A DNA stretch of 64,000 bases, from positions 248,001 through 312,000 of the forward strand of contig JBBIRW010000002.1 of the NCBI GenBank assembly GCA_037441565.1. The letters run 5' to 3'. Position numbers and translations under genes: made by a program. The first letter of the stretch is position 1. Every line of letters starts with the position of its first letter. Source of the stretch: JBBIRW01 sp037441565. GTDB taxonomy: Bacteria > Desulfobacterota > JBBIRW01. This document shows positions 43,353 to 51,950 of the stretch, in pieces. The notes under the pieces were generated by a model, which ran no database searches, was not told the origin of the DNA, and saw nothing but the letters and a program-made list of their open reading frames with translations.

Positions 43353-44996
43353 TTACGGAACCATTGAGTATTTCTGAACCCCCCTGGGAACAAACCACTT
43401 ATGTATATTGTATGTAATACCGATTGGAGATGGCTCTATACCATAAAATCTTCTGTGAACAATTGGTGTTGCATCAGGGACATAAAGGAACGTATATGGC
43501 TGCTCCTCCGCAAGTATTTCCTGTATCCTCCAGTAATACTGCTTTCTCTTCTCCTGATCAAAGGTTCTTCTTCCCTTTTCAAGAAGCTCATCCACCTCCT
43601 CATTCTTAAACCCTATGAAGTTAAGCTCCTTCTCCCCTGTTTTTGAGGAATGCCATATATCATACTGATCGGGATCGATTCCGATCTGCCATCCAAGGAG
43701 CACTGCCTCAAATCTCCTCTTGTTTATAAATTCGTTAATGAATGCAGCCCACTCGATCTTCCTGATCTTTGTCCTGATCCCGATCTTTGCAAGTCTCCAC
43801 TGGATTATCTGTGCTGCCCTTTCCCTCATTGAATTCCCTGCGTTTGTCATTATAGTGAATTCAAAGGGTCTTCCATCCCTGTCTAAAACGCCATCCCCAT
43901 CCCTGTCCTCCCACCCCGCCTCCTTGAGGAGTTCCAGTGCCTTTGATGGATTATAAGGGTAATCCCTCACATTAGGATTATAAGGCCATGTATCAGGCAC
44001 ATAAGGACCCGTCGCTATCCTACCGAGTCCAAGGAGGACGCCATCTATAATCTCTTTTTTATCTATTGCATAGGATATGGCCTGCCTCACCCTCCTGTCA
44101 GAAAACCTCGGGTCTTTAAGATTATAGCCGAGATAGGTGTATGCGAAAACAGGATACCTAAATTTCTGAAAATTGATTTTAAAGAAATTATCCTCTGTCT
44201 GTCTCCTGAACTGAAACGGGGTAAGACCCATCATATCAACAGTGCCTGCCTGCAATTCGAGAAACATCGTTGCCTGATCGGGGATTACCCTGTAGATATA
44301 CATGTCAAGATATGGTCTGCCTTCGAAATAATCCTCATTTGCCTTAAGAACGATCCTGTCCGCCGTCCTCCATTCTACAAACTTAAAAGGACCTGTTCCA
44401 ACAGGATTTCTATTTAATTCACTCTTTGTTATATCCACTCCCTCAAGCAGGTGCTTTGGAAGAATGGGTAACATCCCCCATGTTGTCAGTGCAGGTGCAA
44501 AAGGTTTCTCATATGTTACCCTGAATGTGTACCTGTCGAGAACCTCGGCCCTTTTTACCTGAAGGTAGTCCTCCTTATATGCAGTCGGTGTTTTTGGATC
44601 TATGATGGTTCTGTATCCGAAAAGGACATCTTCAGCAGTAAATTCATGCCCATCATGCCACCTCACACCCCTTCTCAGTTTAAATGTGATTGTAAGCCCA
44701 TCAGGGGAAATCTGCCAGGATTCAGCGAGATCACCAACGATCTTTAGATCCTTGTCATATTTTACAAGTCCATTGTATATAAGGGACGCAACACCAAAGG
44801 ATGCAGAATCGCTTGCAAGCATCGGTATAAGTGTGCTCGCATCACCTATTGACCCCTCAACAATAGCATCGCCGTATGAAGGGGAAATATCCTTAACACT
44901 TGCACTATAAACCGGTGTGCCTTTCTCGCCTCCTGCACACGAAGAGAAAATAAGGACTAATTGAAACAATATTAAAAAAAAATTATATCTTTTCAT
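43353..44996 (-). CDS. oppA: Peptide-binding lipoprotein (OppA-like, SBP family 5)
   Basis: Extracytoplasmic solute-binding protein of 547 residues. A short signal peptide with lipobox-like FSSC precedes a family-5 fold with GLTITFKLRRGVRWHDG and later YNPSKALELLKEAGW. A loop of acidic repeats (EDRDGDGVLDRDGRPFEF) could bind calcium. It would deliver peptides to OppBC. The start overlaps the preceding lipoprotein gene by 14 bp. Confidence 0.93.
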   Translation of the reverse strand: MKRYNFFLILFQLVLIFSSCAGGEKGTPVYSASVKDISPSYGDAIVEGSIGDASTLIPMLASDSASFGVASLIYNGLVKYDKDLKIVGDLAESWQISPDGLTITFKLRRGVRWHDGHEFTAEDVLFGYRTIIDPKTPTAYKEDYLQVKRAEVLDRYTFRVTYEKPFAPALTTWGMLPILPKHLLEGVDITKSELNRNPVGTGPFKFVEWRTADRIVLKANEDYFEGRPYLDMYIYRVIPDQATMFLELQAGTVDMMGLTPFQFRRQTEDNFFKINFQKFRYPVFAYTYLGYNLKDPRFSDRRVRQAISYAIDKKEIIDGVLLGLGRIATGPYVPDTWPYNPNVRDYPYNPSKALELLKEAGWEDRDGDGVLDRDGRPFEFTIMTNAGNSMRERAAQIIQWRLAKIGIRTKIRKIEWAAFINEFINKRRFEAVLLGWQIGIDPDQYDIWHSSKTGEKELNFIGFKNEEVDELLEKGRRTFDQEKRKQYYWRIQEILAEEQPYTFLYVPDATPIVHRRFYGIEPSPIGITYNIHKWFVPRGVQKYSMVP

Positions 44997-45768
44997 CCAG
45001 GTTGATAATCTTCATTCCGGCTGGAATCTTAAGATAAAAAGTATCATCTGAGATTTCAACATCCATCTCTATATCCTCAACCCTCAATTCCATCCAGGCA
45101 CTGTACGAGGGGATCTTTATATTAATCCTCTTTGGAAAGTTTATGTTATTCTCTCTCATAAAATCCGAATATTGCATCTGAAGGACAACACTGTTATTCT
45201 CATCCTGGATACGTAATTCATCGATATCATATCCCTCTGAAACTGTATAAACAAAATGTGTGGATTGATTTTCATTCCTCATGGTAATCATATATCCGTT
45301 CTTTTCATTTCTTCTTAATGATTCAAATATCTTCCCCTTAATTGATGCCTCATTCATAAAAAGTGAAACAAAATCATAAACAGTGATTGAAATGCCAGTA
45401 AAATGTCTGATTAGCCTTTCTGTATCCTCTGCTCTATAGGTGGTATTCTTCAGGGGAATACAAACAATACCTTCATTTCTGCTTAAAACTGCTGATATGA
45501 TCGTATTCCCGAATGGATCAAGTCCATCGAATCGTAACCTCTCAGGCTTCTCAATGACCATAAAGAATCTCGTGGATATGGATCTTCCAGGAATCTTGCT
45601 CCTTGCTGTCCCATACAGAAGAACCCTACTGTGTTGTTCTTCCTTTTCGGCAAGGATGGACAACACTCTCCGCGCATCCTCATCCGGAAGAAAACCACCC
45701 CCTATCCTTGCACATGCCGCAATTATCCCTGAAATTAAAAGGACAAGAAAAAGTGAAAAGCTTCTCAT
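44983..45768 (-). CDS. LolB-like / DUF4292-like lipoprotein
   Basis: The 261-residue protein has a lipoprotein signal (IAAC near residue 19), then a domain with RFFMVIEKPERLRFDGLDPFGN and alternating beta strands, resembling the half-barrel fold of LolA/LolB lipoprotein carriers or DUF4292 proteins. This suggests an outer-membrane lipoprotein involved in lipid or lipoprotein handling, but the match is by pattern only. It overlaps the TPR gene by 4 bp and oppA by 14 bp, so all three are co-translated. Confidence 0.7.
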   Translation of the reverse strand: MRSFSLFLVLLISGIIAACARIGGGFLPDEDARRVLSILAEKEEQHSRVLLYGTARSKIPGRSISTRFFMVIEKPERLRFDGLDPFGNTIISAVLSRNEGIVCIPLKNTTYRAEDTERLIRHFTGISITVYDFVSLFMNEASIKGKIFESLRRNEKNGYMITMRNENQSTHFVYTVSEGYDIDELRIQDENNSVVLQMQYSDFMRENNINFPKRINIKIPSYSAWMELRVEDIEMDVEISDDTFYLKIPAGMKIINLDEKI

Positions 45769-47501
45769 CTTATTTCTTTTTTAAGCCCGGAGAGTTTTTT
45801 AAGGACAGTTTCCCTACCTGGATCTATTTTCAACGCCCTTTCGTAGGCATTTATTGCATCATCCATTTTTCCCGCTGCCATATATGCATCACCAAGATGT
45901 TCGAGTATTACGGGATCATCAGGAACAAGCTTCACAGCCCTCTCGAGCTCATATATAGCCTTATTATAATCACCTTTTTTGTAATACACCCAGCCGAGGG
46001 AATCGATAAAATATCCATCATCAGGTTTCAGCTCAAGAGCCCTTTTTATGAGTGCCTCCGCCTCATCAAGCTTTATGCCCTTCTCCGCATATGTATATCC
46101 TATGAAATTCAGTGCATTTGCATGGGAGGGATTGATCTCAAGAACCTTCTCCATCTGTTTCAGTCCTTCCTCTGAATTTCCAGCCTTTTCATAATAAACA
46201 CCGAGATTATAGTAGAGCTTTTCATTCCCTGGCTCAATCTGAACGGCCTTCTTCATAACTTCTATGGCATCACTGTACCTCTTTGCTTCATCATAAAGTG
46301 ATGCAAGAAGTAAATGGGCATCAATGTTCCTGTTTTTTAATTTAATGGTTTCCTCTGCAACCTTTATTGCTTCATTGAGATTTCCCATCTTTTCGTAGCA
46401 AAACGAAACATGAATTCTTGAATCAACAAAAAATTCAGACTCAGGTATTACCCTCATAAACTGCTCTATTGCCTTTAAGTAATCCCCTTTTTGTTCATAG
46501 GAATACCCAAGAAAATATCTCAGTCTGTAGTCATTTTTTCTCTTTTCAACAAGGCTTTCAAACTGTGCCACTGCTGCATCAAACTGCTTCTGTTCGAGGA
46601 GAACAATCCCTATCCTCACCTTTATCTCATCATTATCCGGACTCATCTTTTCGAGATCCCTTAATGCCTGCAGTGCAAGATCGAGTTTTTTGATCCTGAA
46701 ATAGAGGGAACCAAGTCTTTCAATGGCCACAGTATTGTCAGGGTCGATCTCCAGTGCTTTTTTGTAATATTTTTCCGCCTTTTCCCACTCTTCTCTCAAT
46801 TCGGAAAGTTGACCGAGATCCAGATATGCTTCATCGAATTCAGGATCAAGCTCTACTACCTTCAGAAAGTACCCCTCGGCTTCATCAAATCTTTTCGCAC
46901 CTGCATAAAGGCGTGCAAGCAGGTAATAGGCCTTTGCTGAAGAGGGATTTATTTTTATTAATCTCTTTAATGTTTGCCCTGCAGCATCAAAATCCCCTTT
47001 TTCTGCATAAATAGAACTAAGGGTAAGGTATGCACGCTGATTGGAAGGATCAAGCTCTATTGTCTTCTCAAACTCCTTTATTGCCTTGTCCCAGTTGCCT
47101 ACTGATGAATAGATTTCACCGAGAAGAAATCTGACCCGGGGATTGTTAGGATCCAGTGAGGCTCCTTTCTCTCCTTCCTCTATAGCCAGATCAAGGAACA
47201 TCCTTCTTTTCTCAAGGCTCTCCTCACTTAATGCCTTTCTCATATATATGAGGGCAATCTGAATTTTTAGATAGGATGATGATGGATCAAAGGAAGATGC
47301 CTTCTTCATCTCCTCTAAAGCCTCATCAACTTTTCCTTCGTTAAGGAAACTTTGCGATAGAAGAAAATGGTAATATGCCTGGGAAAATTTATCCCCTCTA
47401 AAGTGGTGTTCTGAAGCAGGGATTATCATCAGATCCCCAGCAAATAAACTGCAAGAGGAGATCAACAGGATAAAGGGAAGTAATGTTATAATCTTTTTCA
47501 T
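45765..47501 (-). CDS. Secreted TPR-repeat protein (probable lipoprotein)
   Basis: The 578-residue protein has a signal peptide with a lipobox-like ISSC and then about fourteen to fifteen tetratricopeptide repeats covering the rest (recurring YxxLGxxYxxxGxxxxAxxxFEKAxxLxPxx). Such solenoids scaffold protein complexes; here it would be envelope-exposed. It is the first gene of an operon with the LolB-like lipoprotein and oppABC. AAGGAG lies eight bases upstream of the ATG. The specific partner is unknown. Confidence 0.88.
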   Translation of the reverse strand: MKKIITLLPFILLISSCSLFAGDLMIIPASEHHFRGDKFSQAYYHFLLSQSFLNEGKVDEALEEMKKASSFDPSSSYLKIQIALIYMRKALSEESLEKRRMFLDLAIEEGEKGASLDPNNPRVRFLLGEIYSSVGNWDKAIKEFEKTIELDPSNQRAYLTLSSIYAEKGDFDAAGQTLKRLIKINPSSAKAYYLLARLYAGAKRFDEAEGYFLKVVELDPEFDEAYLDLGQLSELREEWEKAEKYYKKALEIDPDNTVAIERLGSLYFRIKKLDLALQALRDLEKMSPDNDEIKVRIGIVLLEQKQFDAAVAQFESLVEKRKNDYRLRYFLGYSYEQKGDYLKAIEQFMRVIPESEFFVDSRIHVSFCYEKMGNLNEAIKVAEETIKLKNRNIDAHLLLASLYDEAKRYSDAIEVMKKAVQIEPGNEKLYYNLGVYYEKAGNSEEGLKQMEKVLEINPSHANALNFIGYTYAEKGIKLDEAEALIKRALELKPDDGYFIDSLGWVYYKKGDYNKAIYELERAVKLVPDDPVILEHLGDAYMAAGKMDDAINAYERALKIDPGRETVLKKLSGLKKEIR

Positions 47502-47527
47502 GGTGTGGTCTCCTTCTTATTTTTCCA

Positions 47528-47556
47528 AAATTAACATAATTATCATGGGGCGTCAA
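47528..47556 (-). promoter_or_regulatory. Candidate promoter of the TPR-opp operon
   Basis: On the minus strand TTGACG (47551-47556, 5/6) is followed after 17 bp by TAATTT (47528-47533). The weak -10 is preceded by TGT, an extended -10 feature that could compensate. Confidence 0.5.
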
Positions 47557-47624
47557 TTACACCATCTCCATCAATTATTGAAAATCTGGTGTATTCTATT
47601 TTATCATCTATTCGGGAGGAAAAG

Positions 47625-49022
47625 ATGTTATCGGATATTTCATTAGAAAAAGCATTGAAGAGGATTTCAAAGAGGGGCTCTGAATTCTCTGATATATTTA
47701 TTGAGAAAACGGTCACAAACTCTCTGGTATGGGAGGATGAAAAATTAGAAAAGATCATCTCTGGAAGGGATATGGGGATGGGGTTGAGGGCAATTTTTAA
47801 TAAAAAAACAGCATACGCATACACAAATGAAATAAATGATAGGGCCCTTGGAGAACTGCTGGATTTCGTTACAAGCAGTGTTACATTCACAGATGGTGAA
47901 GCAAATATATCCCTTATAAAAATACCCTCTTCAATTAATCATAAATTCTTCCAGATCCCTGAGGAAATTCCTATCGAGAGGAAGATATCGCTGATAATGA
48001 ATGCTGATAGAGTGGCAAGAAAGAAGGACAGAAGGATAAAACAGGTAAGGATCATTTACAGGGATGTAACACAGAAGCTATCTATAGCAAACACTGAAGG
48101 AAAAATTACGGAAGAGCTCAGGATATACACATCCTTTGTTATTCAGGTTGTAGCTTCTTCAGATGGTATCCTGCAGACAGGTTATGAGAGGGTTGGTGCA
48201 CTCTCAGGTTTTGAAATCTTTGAAGAGTATCCTGCAGAGATCATTGCAGAGGCCGCTGCAAATCGTGCGATCCTTATGCTTACTGCAAGAAAGGCACCCG
48301 CGGGAGCAATGCCTGTTGTGATCTCCAGTGAAGCTGGAGGAACACTCATACATGAAGCAATAGGGCATGGACTTGAGGCAGACCATGTGCAGGAGGGGCA
48401 CTCTATATTTGCAGGAAAGGTTGGAGAGAAGGTTGCTTCACCGCTTGTTACAGTAATTGATGATGGAACAATACCCAATAGATGGGGCTCTTTCAGCTTT
48501 GACGATGAAGGAATACCTTCACAAAAAACTATCCTTGTTGAAAACGGCATTCTTAAGGGTTTCATGTATGATATTCTCACTGCAATGAAGGATGGTGTAA
48601 GCTCAACAGGAAATGGAAGGAGGGAATCCTACCACCATAAACCAATCCCGCGCATGACGAATACATATATTGCCCCTGGAGAAAGCTCGCCCGATGAGAT
48701 TATAAAATCCCTGGAAAAAGGGATTCTCGTAAAAAAGATGGGTGGAGGACAGGTAAACACGATAACAGGTGATTTTGTGTTTGAAGTTGACGAGGCATAT
48801 CTTATAGAGAAGGGGAATATCTCAGAACCGGTAAGGGGTGCAGTGCTTACAGGAAATGGTCCTGAGATATTGAAGGCCATAGACATGGTAGGGAACGATC
48901 CTGGATTTTCCATAGGGATGTGCGGAAAGGATGGACAGGGAGTTCCTGTATCTGATGGTATGCCAACAATAAGAATCCCGGAGAAGATTATTATCGGTGG
49001 AGAAGAACTGATTAGAAAATAG
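47625..49022 (+). CDS. tldD: TldD family metalloprotease
   Basis: The 465-residue protein has the zinc motif HEAIGH in GGTLIHEAIGHGLEADH, GSFSFDDEG, NGRRESYHHKPIPRMTNTYI and the C-terminal GNGPEILKAIDMVGNDPGF. TldD forms a heterodimer with TldE/PmbA that degrades unfolded peptides and matures some peptide natural products. TldE is not in this window. The ATG at 47625 follows GGAGG; the frame's earlier GTG at 47589 lacks an SD. Confidence 0.94.
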   Translation: MLSDISLEKALKRISKRGSEFSDIFIEKTVTNSLVWEDEKLEKIISGRDMGMGLRAIFNKKTAYAYTNEINDRALGELLDFVTSSVTFTDGEANISLIKIPSSINHKFFQIPEEIPIERKISLIMNADRVARKKDRRIKQVRIIYRDVTQKLSIANTEGKITEELRIYTSFVIQVVASSDGILQTGYERVGALSGFEIFEEYPAEIIAEAAANRAILMLTARKAPAGAMPVVISSEAGGTLIHEAIGHGLEADHVQEGHSIFAGKVGEKVASPLVTVIDDGTIPNRWGSFSFDDEGIPSQKTILVENGILKGFMYDILTAMKDGVSSTGNGRRESYHHKPIPRMTNTYIAPGESSPDEIIKSLEKGILVKKMGGGQVNTITGDFVFEVDEAYLIEKGNISEPVRGAVLTGNGPEILKAIDMVGNDPGFSIGMCGKDGQGVPVSDGMPTIRIPEKIIIGGEELIRK

Positions 49023-49030
49023 TCTGGAGA

Positions 49031-49813
49031 CTACCTCCTCTTATCGATCCATAAAATAAGCTCTTCTGCACTCCTTACACCCCGGAGGAAGGTCCCATCA
49101 TCAAGGATTATTGTAGGTGTAGATGAAATATTAAGGCGTTCCGCTGCCTTTATATTTGCCTTCACAATACCATCAGCATCACACCTTGCAGCAGGGATAG
49201 ATTTTCCCTTGAAGGAATCCTCAAGAAGCCGGGCTGCTCTGTCCATCCCTTCATTCTTAATGGCGCAGATGATGGATTTTGCCTTCTCAAAGGCGTTCTT
49301 GTGGATGGGGAGCGGATAAAGGATAATATGCACCGAGATATCCTTTCTCATTTCAAGGAGCCTTTTTATTTCCTGATGAAACCTTCCGCACGCAGGACAT
49401 TCAGGATCATCAAAAACATATATCCGTCTCTTTGCATTTGGATTTCCCATTACAATGGACCCATCAGCCGGAATTTCGCTTGTATTTACCTTTCTCGGAA
49501 TAAGAGAGGGGATTTCAGCTATTGATCCGCTTATGAGATGTTTTTTTGAGAAATCTATATAAATAACACCTGTCTTATCAGAGCTCCTTATCTGAAGTTC
49601 CCAGAGGCCGTTTATCTTTGAGGGTCTTATAGATTCAACCTTCACTGAGGGATTGATCTTATCTATGATCTGCTGGGCCTCACTGAGGGTTATTGTATGA
49701 CATGAGGAACAGCTTTTCTCACCACAACCATTCTTTTCAAAGGCATATCCATAGGTAGGAATGATAAATATCAAGATTATGATAATTGCACATATATATG
49801 AACTACGAGACAT
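49031..49813 (-). CDS. DsbC-like thiol isomerase with CXXCH motif
   Basis: Exported thioredoxin-fold protein of 260 residues: signal peptide (about 1-24), the cysteine-rich CGEKSCSSCH (residues 30-39), a DsbC-like dimerisation segment and a thioredoxin domain with active site CPAC (139-142) and a cis-Pro region (STPTI). CSSCH (35-39) is a potential covalent haem c site. The frame also has an ATG at 49873, one base after the csp stop, but the intervening 60 nt contain a hairpin terminator, and a signal peptide would then be buried at residue 21. The ATG at 49813 is preferred although it lacks an SD. Confidence 0.85.
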   Translation of the reverse strand: MSRSSYICAIIIILIFIIPTYGYAFEKNGCGEKSCSSCHTITLSEAQQIIDKINPSVKVESIRPSKINGLWELQIRSSDKTGVIYIDFSKKHLISGSIAEIPSLIPRKVNTSEIPADGSIVMGNPNAKRRIYVFDDPECPACGRFHQEIKRLLEMRKDISVHIILYPLPIHKNAFEKAKSIICAIKNEGMDRAARLLEDSFKGKSIPAARCDADGIVKANIKAAERLNISSTPTIILDDGTFLRGVRSAEELILWIDKRR

Positions 49814-49830
49814 GAATAAAGATGATAAAT

Positions 49831-49860
49831 AAGGGCCCTTCCTTTCGAAAGGGCCCTTTT
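49831..49860 (-). terminator. Hairpin after the cold-shock gene
   Basis: Two copies of the self-complementary AAGGGCCCTT (49831-49840 and 49849-49858) flank CCTTTCGA and form a very stable stem on the minus strand. It is followed by a moderately T-rich stretch (ATTTATC). It lies 15 nt after the csp stop and would limit read-through into the DsbC-like gene. Confidence 0.7.
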
Positions 49861-49874
49861 CAACAGGTAGCATT

Positions 49875-50075
49875 TTATAATTTTACTACCTTAGAGGCCT
49901 GGGGGCCTTTGGGTCCTTCGGATATTTCCAGCTTCACTATCTCGCCCTCTCTAAGGGTTTTGAAACCCCTGTCCTGAATAGCTGAGTAGTGAACAAAAAC
50001 ATCCTTTCCATCTTCCAGCTCAATGAAACCGTAACCCTTCTTTTCATTGAACCATTTGACCTTACCCTGAACCAT
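49875..50075 (-). CDS. csp: Cold-shock domain protein
   Basis: Single-stranded nucleic-acid-binding OB-fold protein of 66 residues with both RNP motifs (KGYGFIEL and VFVHYSAI). Acts as an RNA chaperone; whether it is cold-induced cannot be told from sequence. AAAGGAGG precedes the ATG by nine bases. An upstream extended -10 and a downstream hairpin suggest a mostly monocistronic message. Confidence 0.95.
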   Translation of the reverse strand: MVQGKVKWFNEKKGYGFIELEDGKDVFVHYSAIQDRGFKTLREGEIVKLEISEGPKGPQASKVVKL

Positions 50076-50139
50076 CTAACACTGTCCTCCTTTCATGAAA
50101 TTCCAAAAAACCCGCCCTGAAACGAATTTTTCAGATAAT

Positions 50140-50148
50140 ATTATATCA
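50140..50148 (-). promoter_or_regulatory. Extended -10 promoter of csp
   Basis: The minus strand reads TG-A-TATAAT, a perfect extended -10 (TATAAT at 50140-50145). A TTGACT lies 26 bp upstream, too far for a normal -35. The predicted leader of about 58 nt includes a small hairpin (CTGAAA, loop AATTCG, TTTCAG) and the ribosome-binding site. Confidence 0.6.
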
Positions 50149-50196
50149 AACCTACACCTTTTTTTATACCGAGTCAATAGATAGTTGAAAATGACC

Positions 50197-50751
50197 TTAA
50201 AGCCTTGGCAGTGTAATGCTCATCTGCTTCTGATATTTTCCCTTTTTGTCAGCATATGAAAATGTGCATTCCTCATCTGCTTCAAAGAATATAACCTGCG
50301 CAATTCCCTCATTTGCGTATATCTTTGCTGGAAGGGGCGTTGTATTTGATATCTCAAGGGTTGCATACCCTTCCCATTCAGGCTCAAATGGTGTCACATT
50401 GACTATTATTCCGCACCTTGCATATGTGGATTTCCCCACACAGATGGTCAACACATTTCTTGGGATCTTAAAATACTCAACAGTTCTTGCAAGGGCAAAG
50501 GAATTGGGCGGAATAATACAAAAATCCCCCTTTATCTCAACAAGCTGGATAGGATCAAAATTCTTGGGGTCCACAATAGTGGTGTAAATATTTGTGAATA
50601 CCTTAAATTCATCGGCAACCCTTATATCGTACCCATAGGAGGAAAGACCGTAAGAGATAACACCATCCCTTATCTGCGTTTCTACAAATGGTCTTATCAT
50701 CTCCTTTTCTATTGCCATCTTCCTGATCCATTTGTCAGATTTGATCCCCAT
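50197..50751 (-). CDS. dcd: dCTP deaminase
   Basis: Deaminates dCTP to dUTP for thymidylate synthesis. The 184-residue protein has GYDIRVADEFKVF, SFALARTVEYFKIPRNV, the active-site region KSTYARCGIIVNVTPFEPEWEG and NEGIAQVIFFE. The frame extends upstream to 50790, but the ATG at 50751 follows AAGGAGGT by five bases and matches family N-termini. It lies 25 bp after rmuC. Confidence 0.95.
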   Translation of the reverse strand: MGIKSDKWIRKMAIEKEMIRPFVETQIRDGVISYGLSSYGYDIRVADEFKVFTNIYTTIVDPKNFDPIQLVEIKGDFCIIPPNSFALARTVEYFKIPRNVLTICVGKSTYARCGIIVNVTPFEPEWEGYATLEISNTTPLPAKIYANEGIAQVIFFEADEECTFSYADKKGKYQKQMSITLPRL

Positions 50752-50776
50752 GCCTGACCTCCTTAAATATGTATCA

Positions 50777-51829
50777 TCAGCTTTTATCATCCTTTTTCAA
50801 TGAAACTATAAGCTCAAGATCGTTCCTTACCCGATCAACCCTTTTTTCCACCTTTTCATAGGAGGATCTCAAATCGTTCAGATGCCTTTCCATTTTTGAT
50901 AGTTCTTCAATAAAGGCCTCGAAATCATTCTTCAGCCTGCTCATCTGATCGTGGATAATCCTTGCGTTCTCCTCTATCTCCATCCCTTTTAATCCAAGCA
51001 GGATTACCTGAAGATATGCATAGAAGGTATTTGGAGAAACAGGGATAACCCTCTTCATCATAGCATAGTCAAGGATACCTCTTTCATCCCCTTCCTCCTC
51101 CCTTATTACCTCATAGTAAACGTTCTCAGCCGGGATATACATGAATGCAAAATTGTATGTTCCCTCATCAGGCAGTATATACTTTTTTGAAATTTCATCT
51201 ATATGCTTCTTAACATCCATAAAAAACATCTTCCTGTATTTCCTTCCGTCATCATCCCCTTTTGACTCAAGATATTTTCTAAAATTCTCAAGCGGAAATT
51301 TTGCATCAATGGGAAGAAGCCTTTCGCCAACCCTTATTACTGCGTCAACCCTCACATTATTTTTAAATGCATACTGTGTCTCAAAAAATTTCTTCGGAAG
51401 GATCTGCGATATGAGATCACCAAGCATGAATTCTCCAAGTCCTCCGCGGAATTTTGGTGCCTTTAAAAGTTGCTGCAGACTTGAAATCTCCTTTCCTATC
51501 TCGAAGATCCTTTTGCTTCCCTCCTCCACAAGTCCAAGTTTATGTTGCATCTCTCCAAATATATGGGATGTGCGATCAAGTCTTTCTGAAAAATTCTGAT
51601 TGAAACCCTGGAGCGTCTGAATATTCTCCCTTAGCCTCTCATTGATGTAGTTCATCATCTGCCCCATCTGTTCAGCAAGCAATCGGGAAAGACTGTCGAT
51701 CTGTTGCTGAAGGAAAATTATCCCCTGGCTCTCCATCTCCTTCTGTTTTCTCACTGTAAATAAAATGAAGGCTATCCCTGAAAGGACAATAAGAAAGATC
51801 AATGCTAATAAAAGCTCATGCATCACCAA
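50777..51829 (-). CDS. rmuC: DNA recombination protein RmuC homologue
   Basis: The 350-residue protein has an N-terminal membrane helix, a long coiled coil (about 30-130) and the RmuC nuclease-like domain with RGGLGEFML, YAFKNNVRVDAVIRVG, PIDAKFPLENFRKYL and VIPVSPNTFYAYL. It belongs to the PD-(D/E)XK-like superfamily and limits DNA inversions. Codon 1 is TTG with GGAG five bases upstream; an ATG two codons later (51823) has worse spacing. Confidence 0.92.
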   Translation of the reverse strand: MVMHELLLALIFLIVLSGIAFILFTVRKQKEMESQGIIFLQQQIDSLSRLLAEQMGQMMNYINERLRENIQTLQGFNQNFSERLDRTSHIFGEMQHKLGLVEEGSKRIFEIGKEISSLQQLLKAPKFRGGLGEFMLGDLISQILPKKFFETQYAFKNNVRVDAVIRVGERLLPIDAKFPLENFRKYLESKGDDDGRKYRKMFFMDVKKHIDEISKKYILPDEGTYNFAFMYIPAENVYYEVIREEEGDERGILDYAMMKRVIPVSPNTFYAYLQVILLGLKGMEIEENARIIHDQMSRLKNDFEAFIEELSKMERHLNDLRSSYEKVEKRVDRVRNDLELIVSLKKDDKS

Positions 51830-51882
51830 CTTTACTCCGTAAGGATCATATTAGATCTAAGATTATTTACATTTTGCGCCAT

Positions 51883-51888
51883 AGTCAA
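51883..51888 (-). promoter_or_regulatory. Possible rmuC -35 element
   Basis: TTGACT on the minus strand matches 5/6 of a -35, but the hexamer 17 bp downstream (TAATCT) matches only 3/6. It lies in the 121-bp region between divergent rmuC and the epimerase gene. Confidence 0.35.
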
Positions 51889-51915
51889 CGTTTATTAGAT
51901 GATGCTTGAAAAGTA

Positions 51916-51924
51916 TGTTATACT
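51916..51924 (+). promoter_or_regulatory. Extended -10 element of the epimerase gene
   Basis: TG-T-TATACT (hexamer 51919-51924) is an extended -10 with no recognisable -35. The start would be near 51931, about 20 nt before the ATG. The identical nonamer recurs at 59797-59805. Confidence 0.5.
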
Positions 51925-51950
51925 GAATTTCCGTAAAAAGCGAAGACCAG

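Noticed and set aside
49831..49860. GGGCCC-rich repeats as a mobile element end
   Set aside because: The arrangement is a simple hairpin downstream of csp; there is no transposase or target duplication nearby.
50040..50140. Cold-shock riboswitch-like leader upstream of csp
   Set aside because: The predicted leader is only about 58 nt with one small 6-bp hairpin, too short to claim the long thermosensor leader of cspA.
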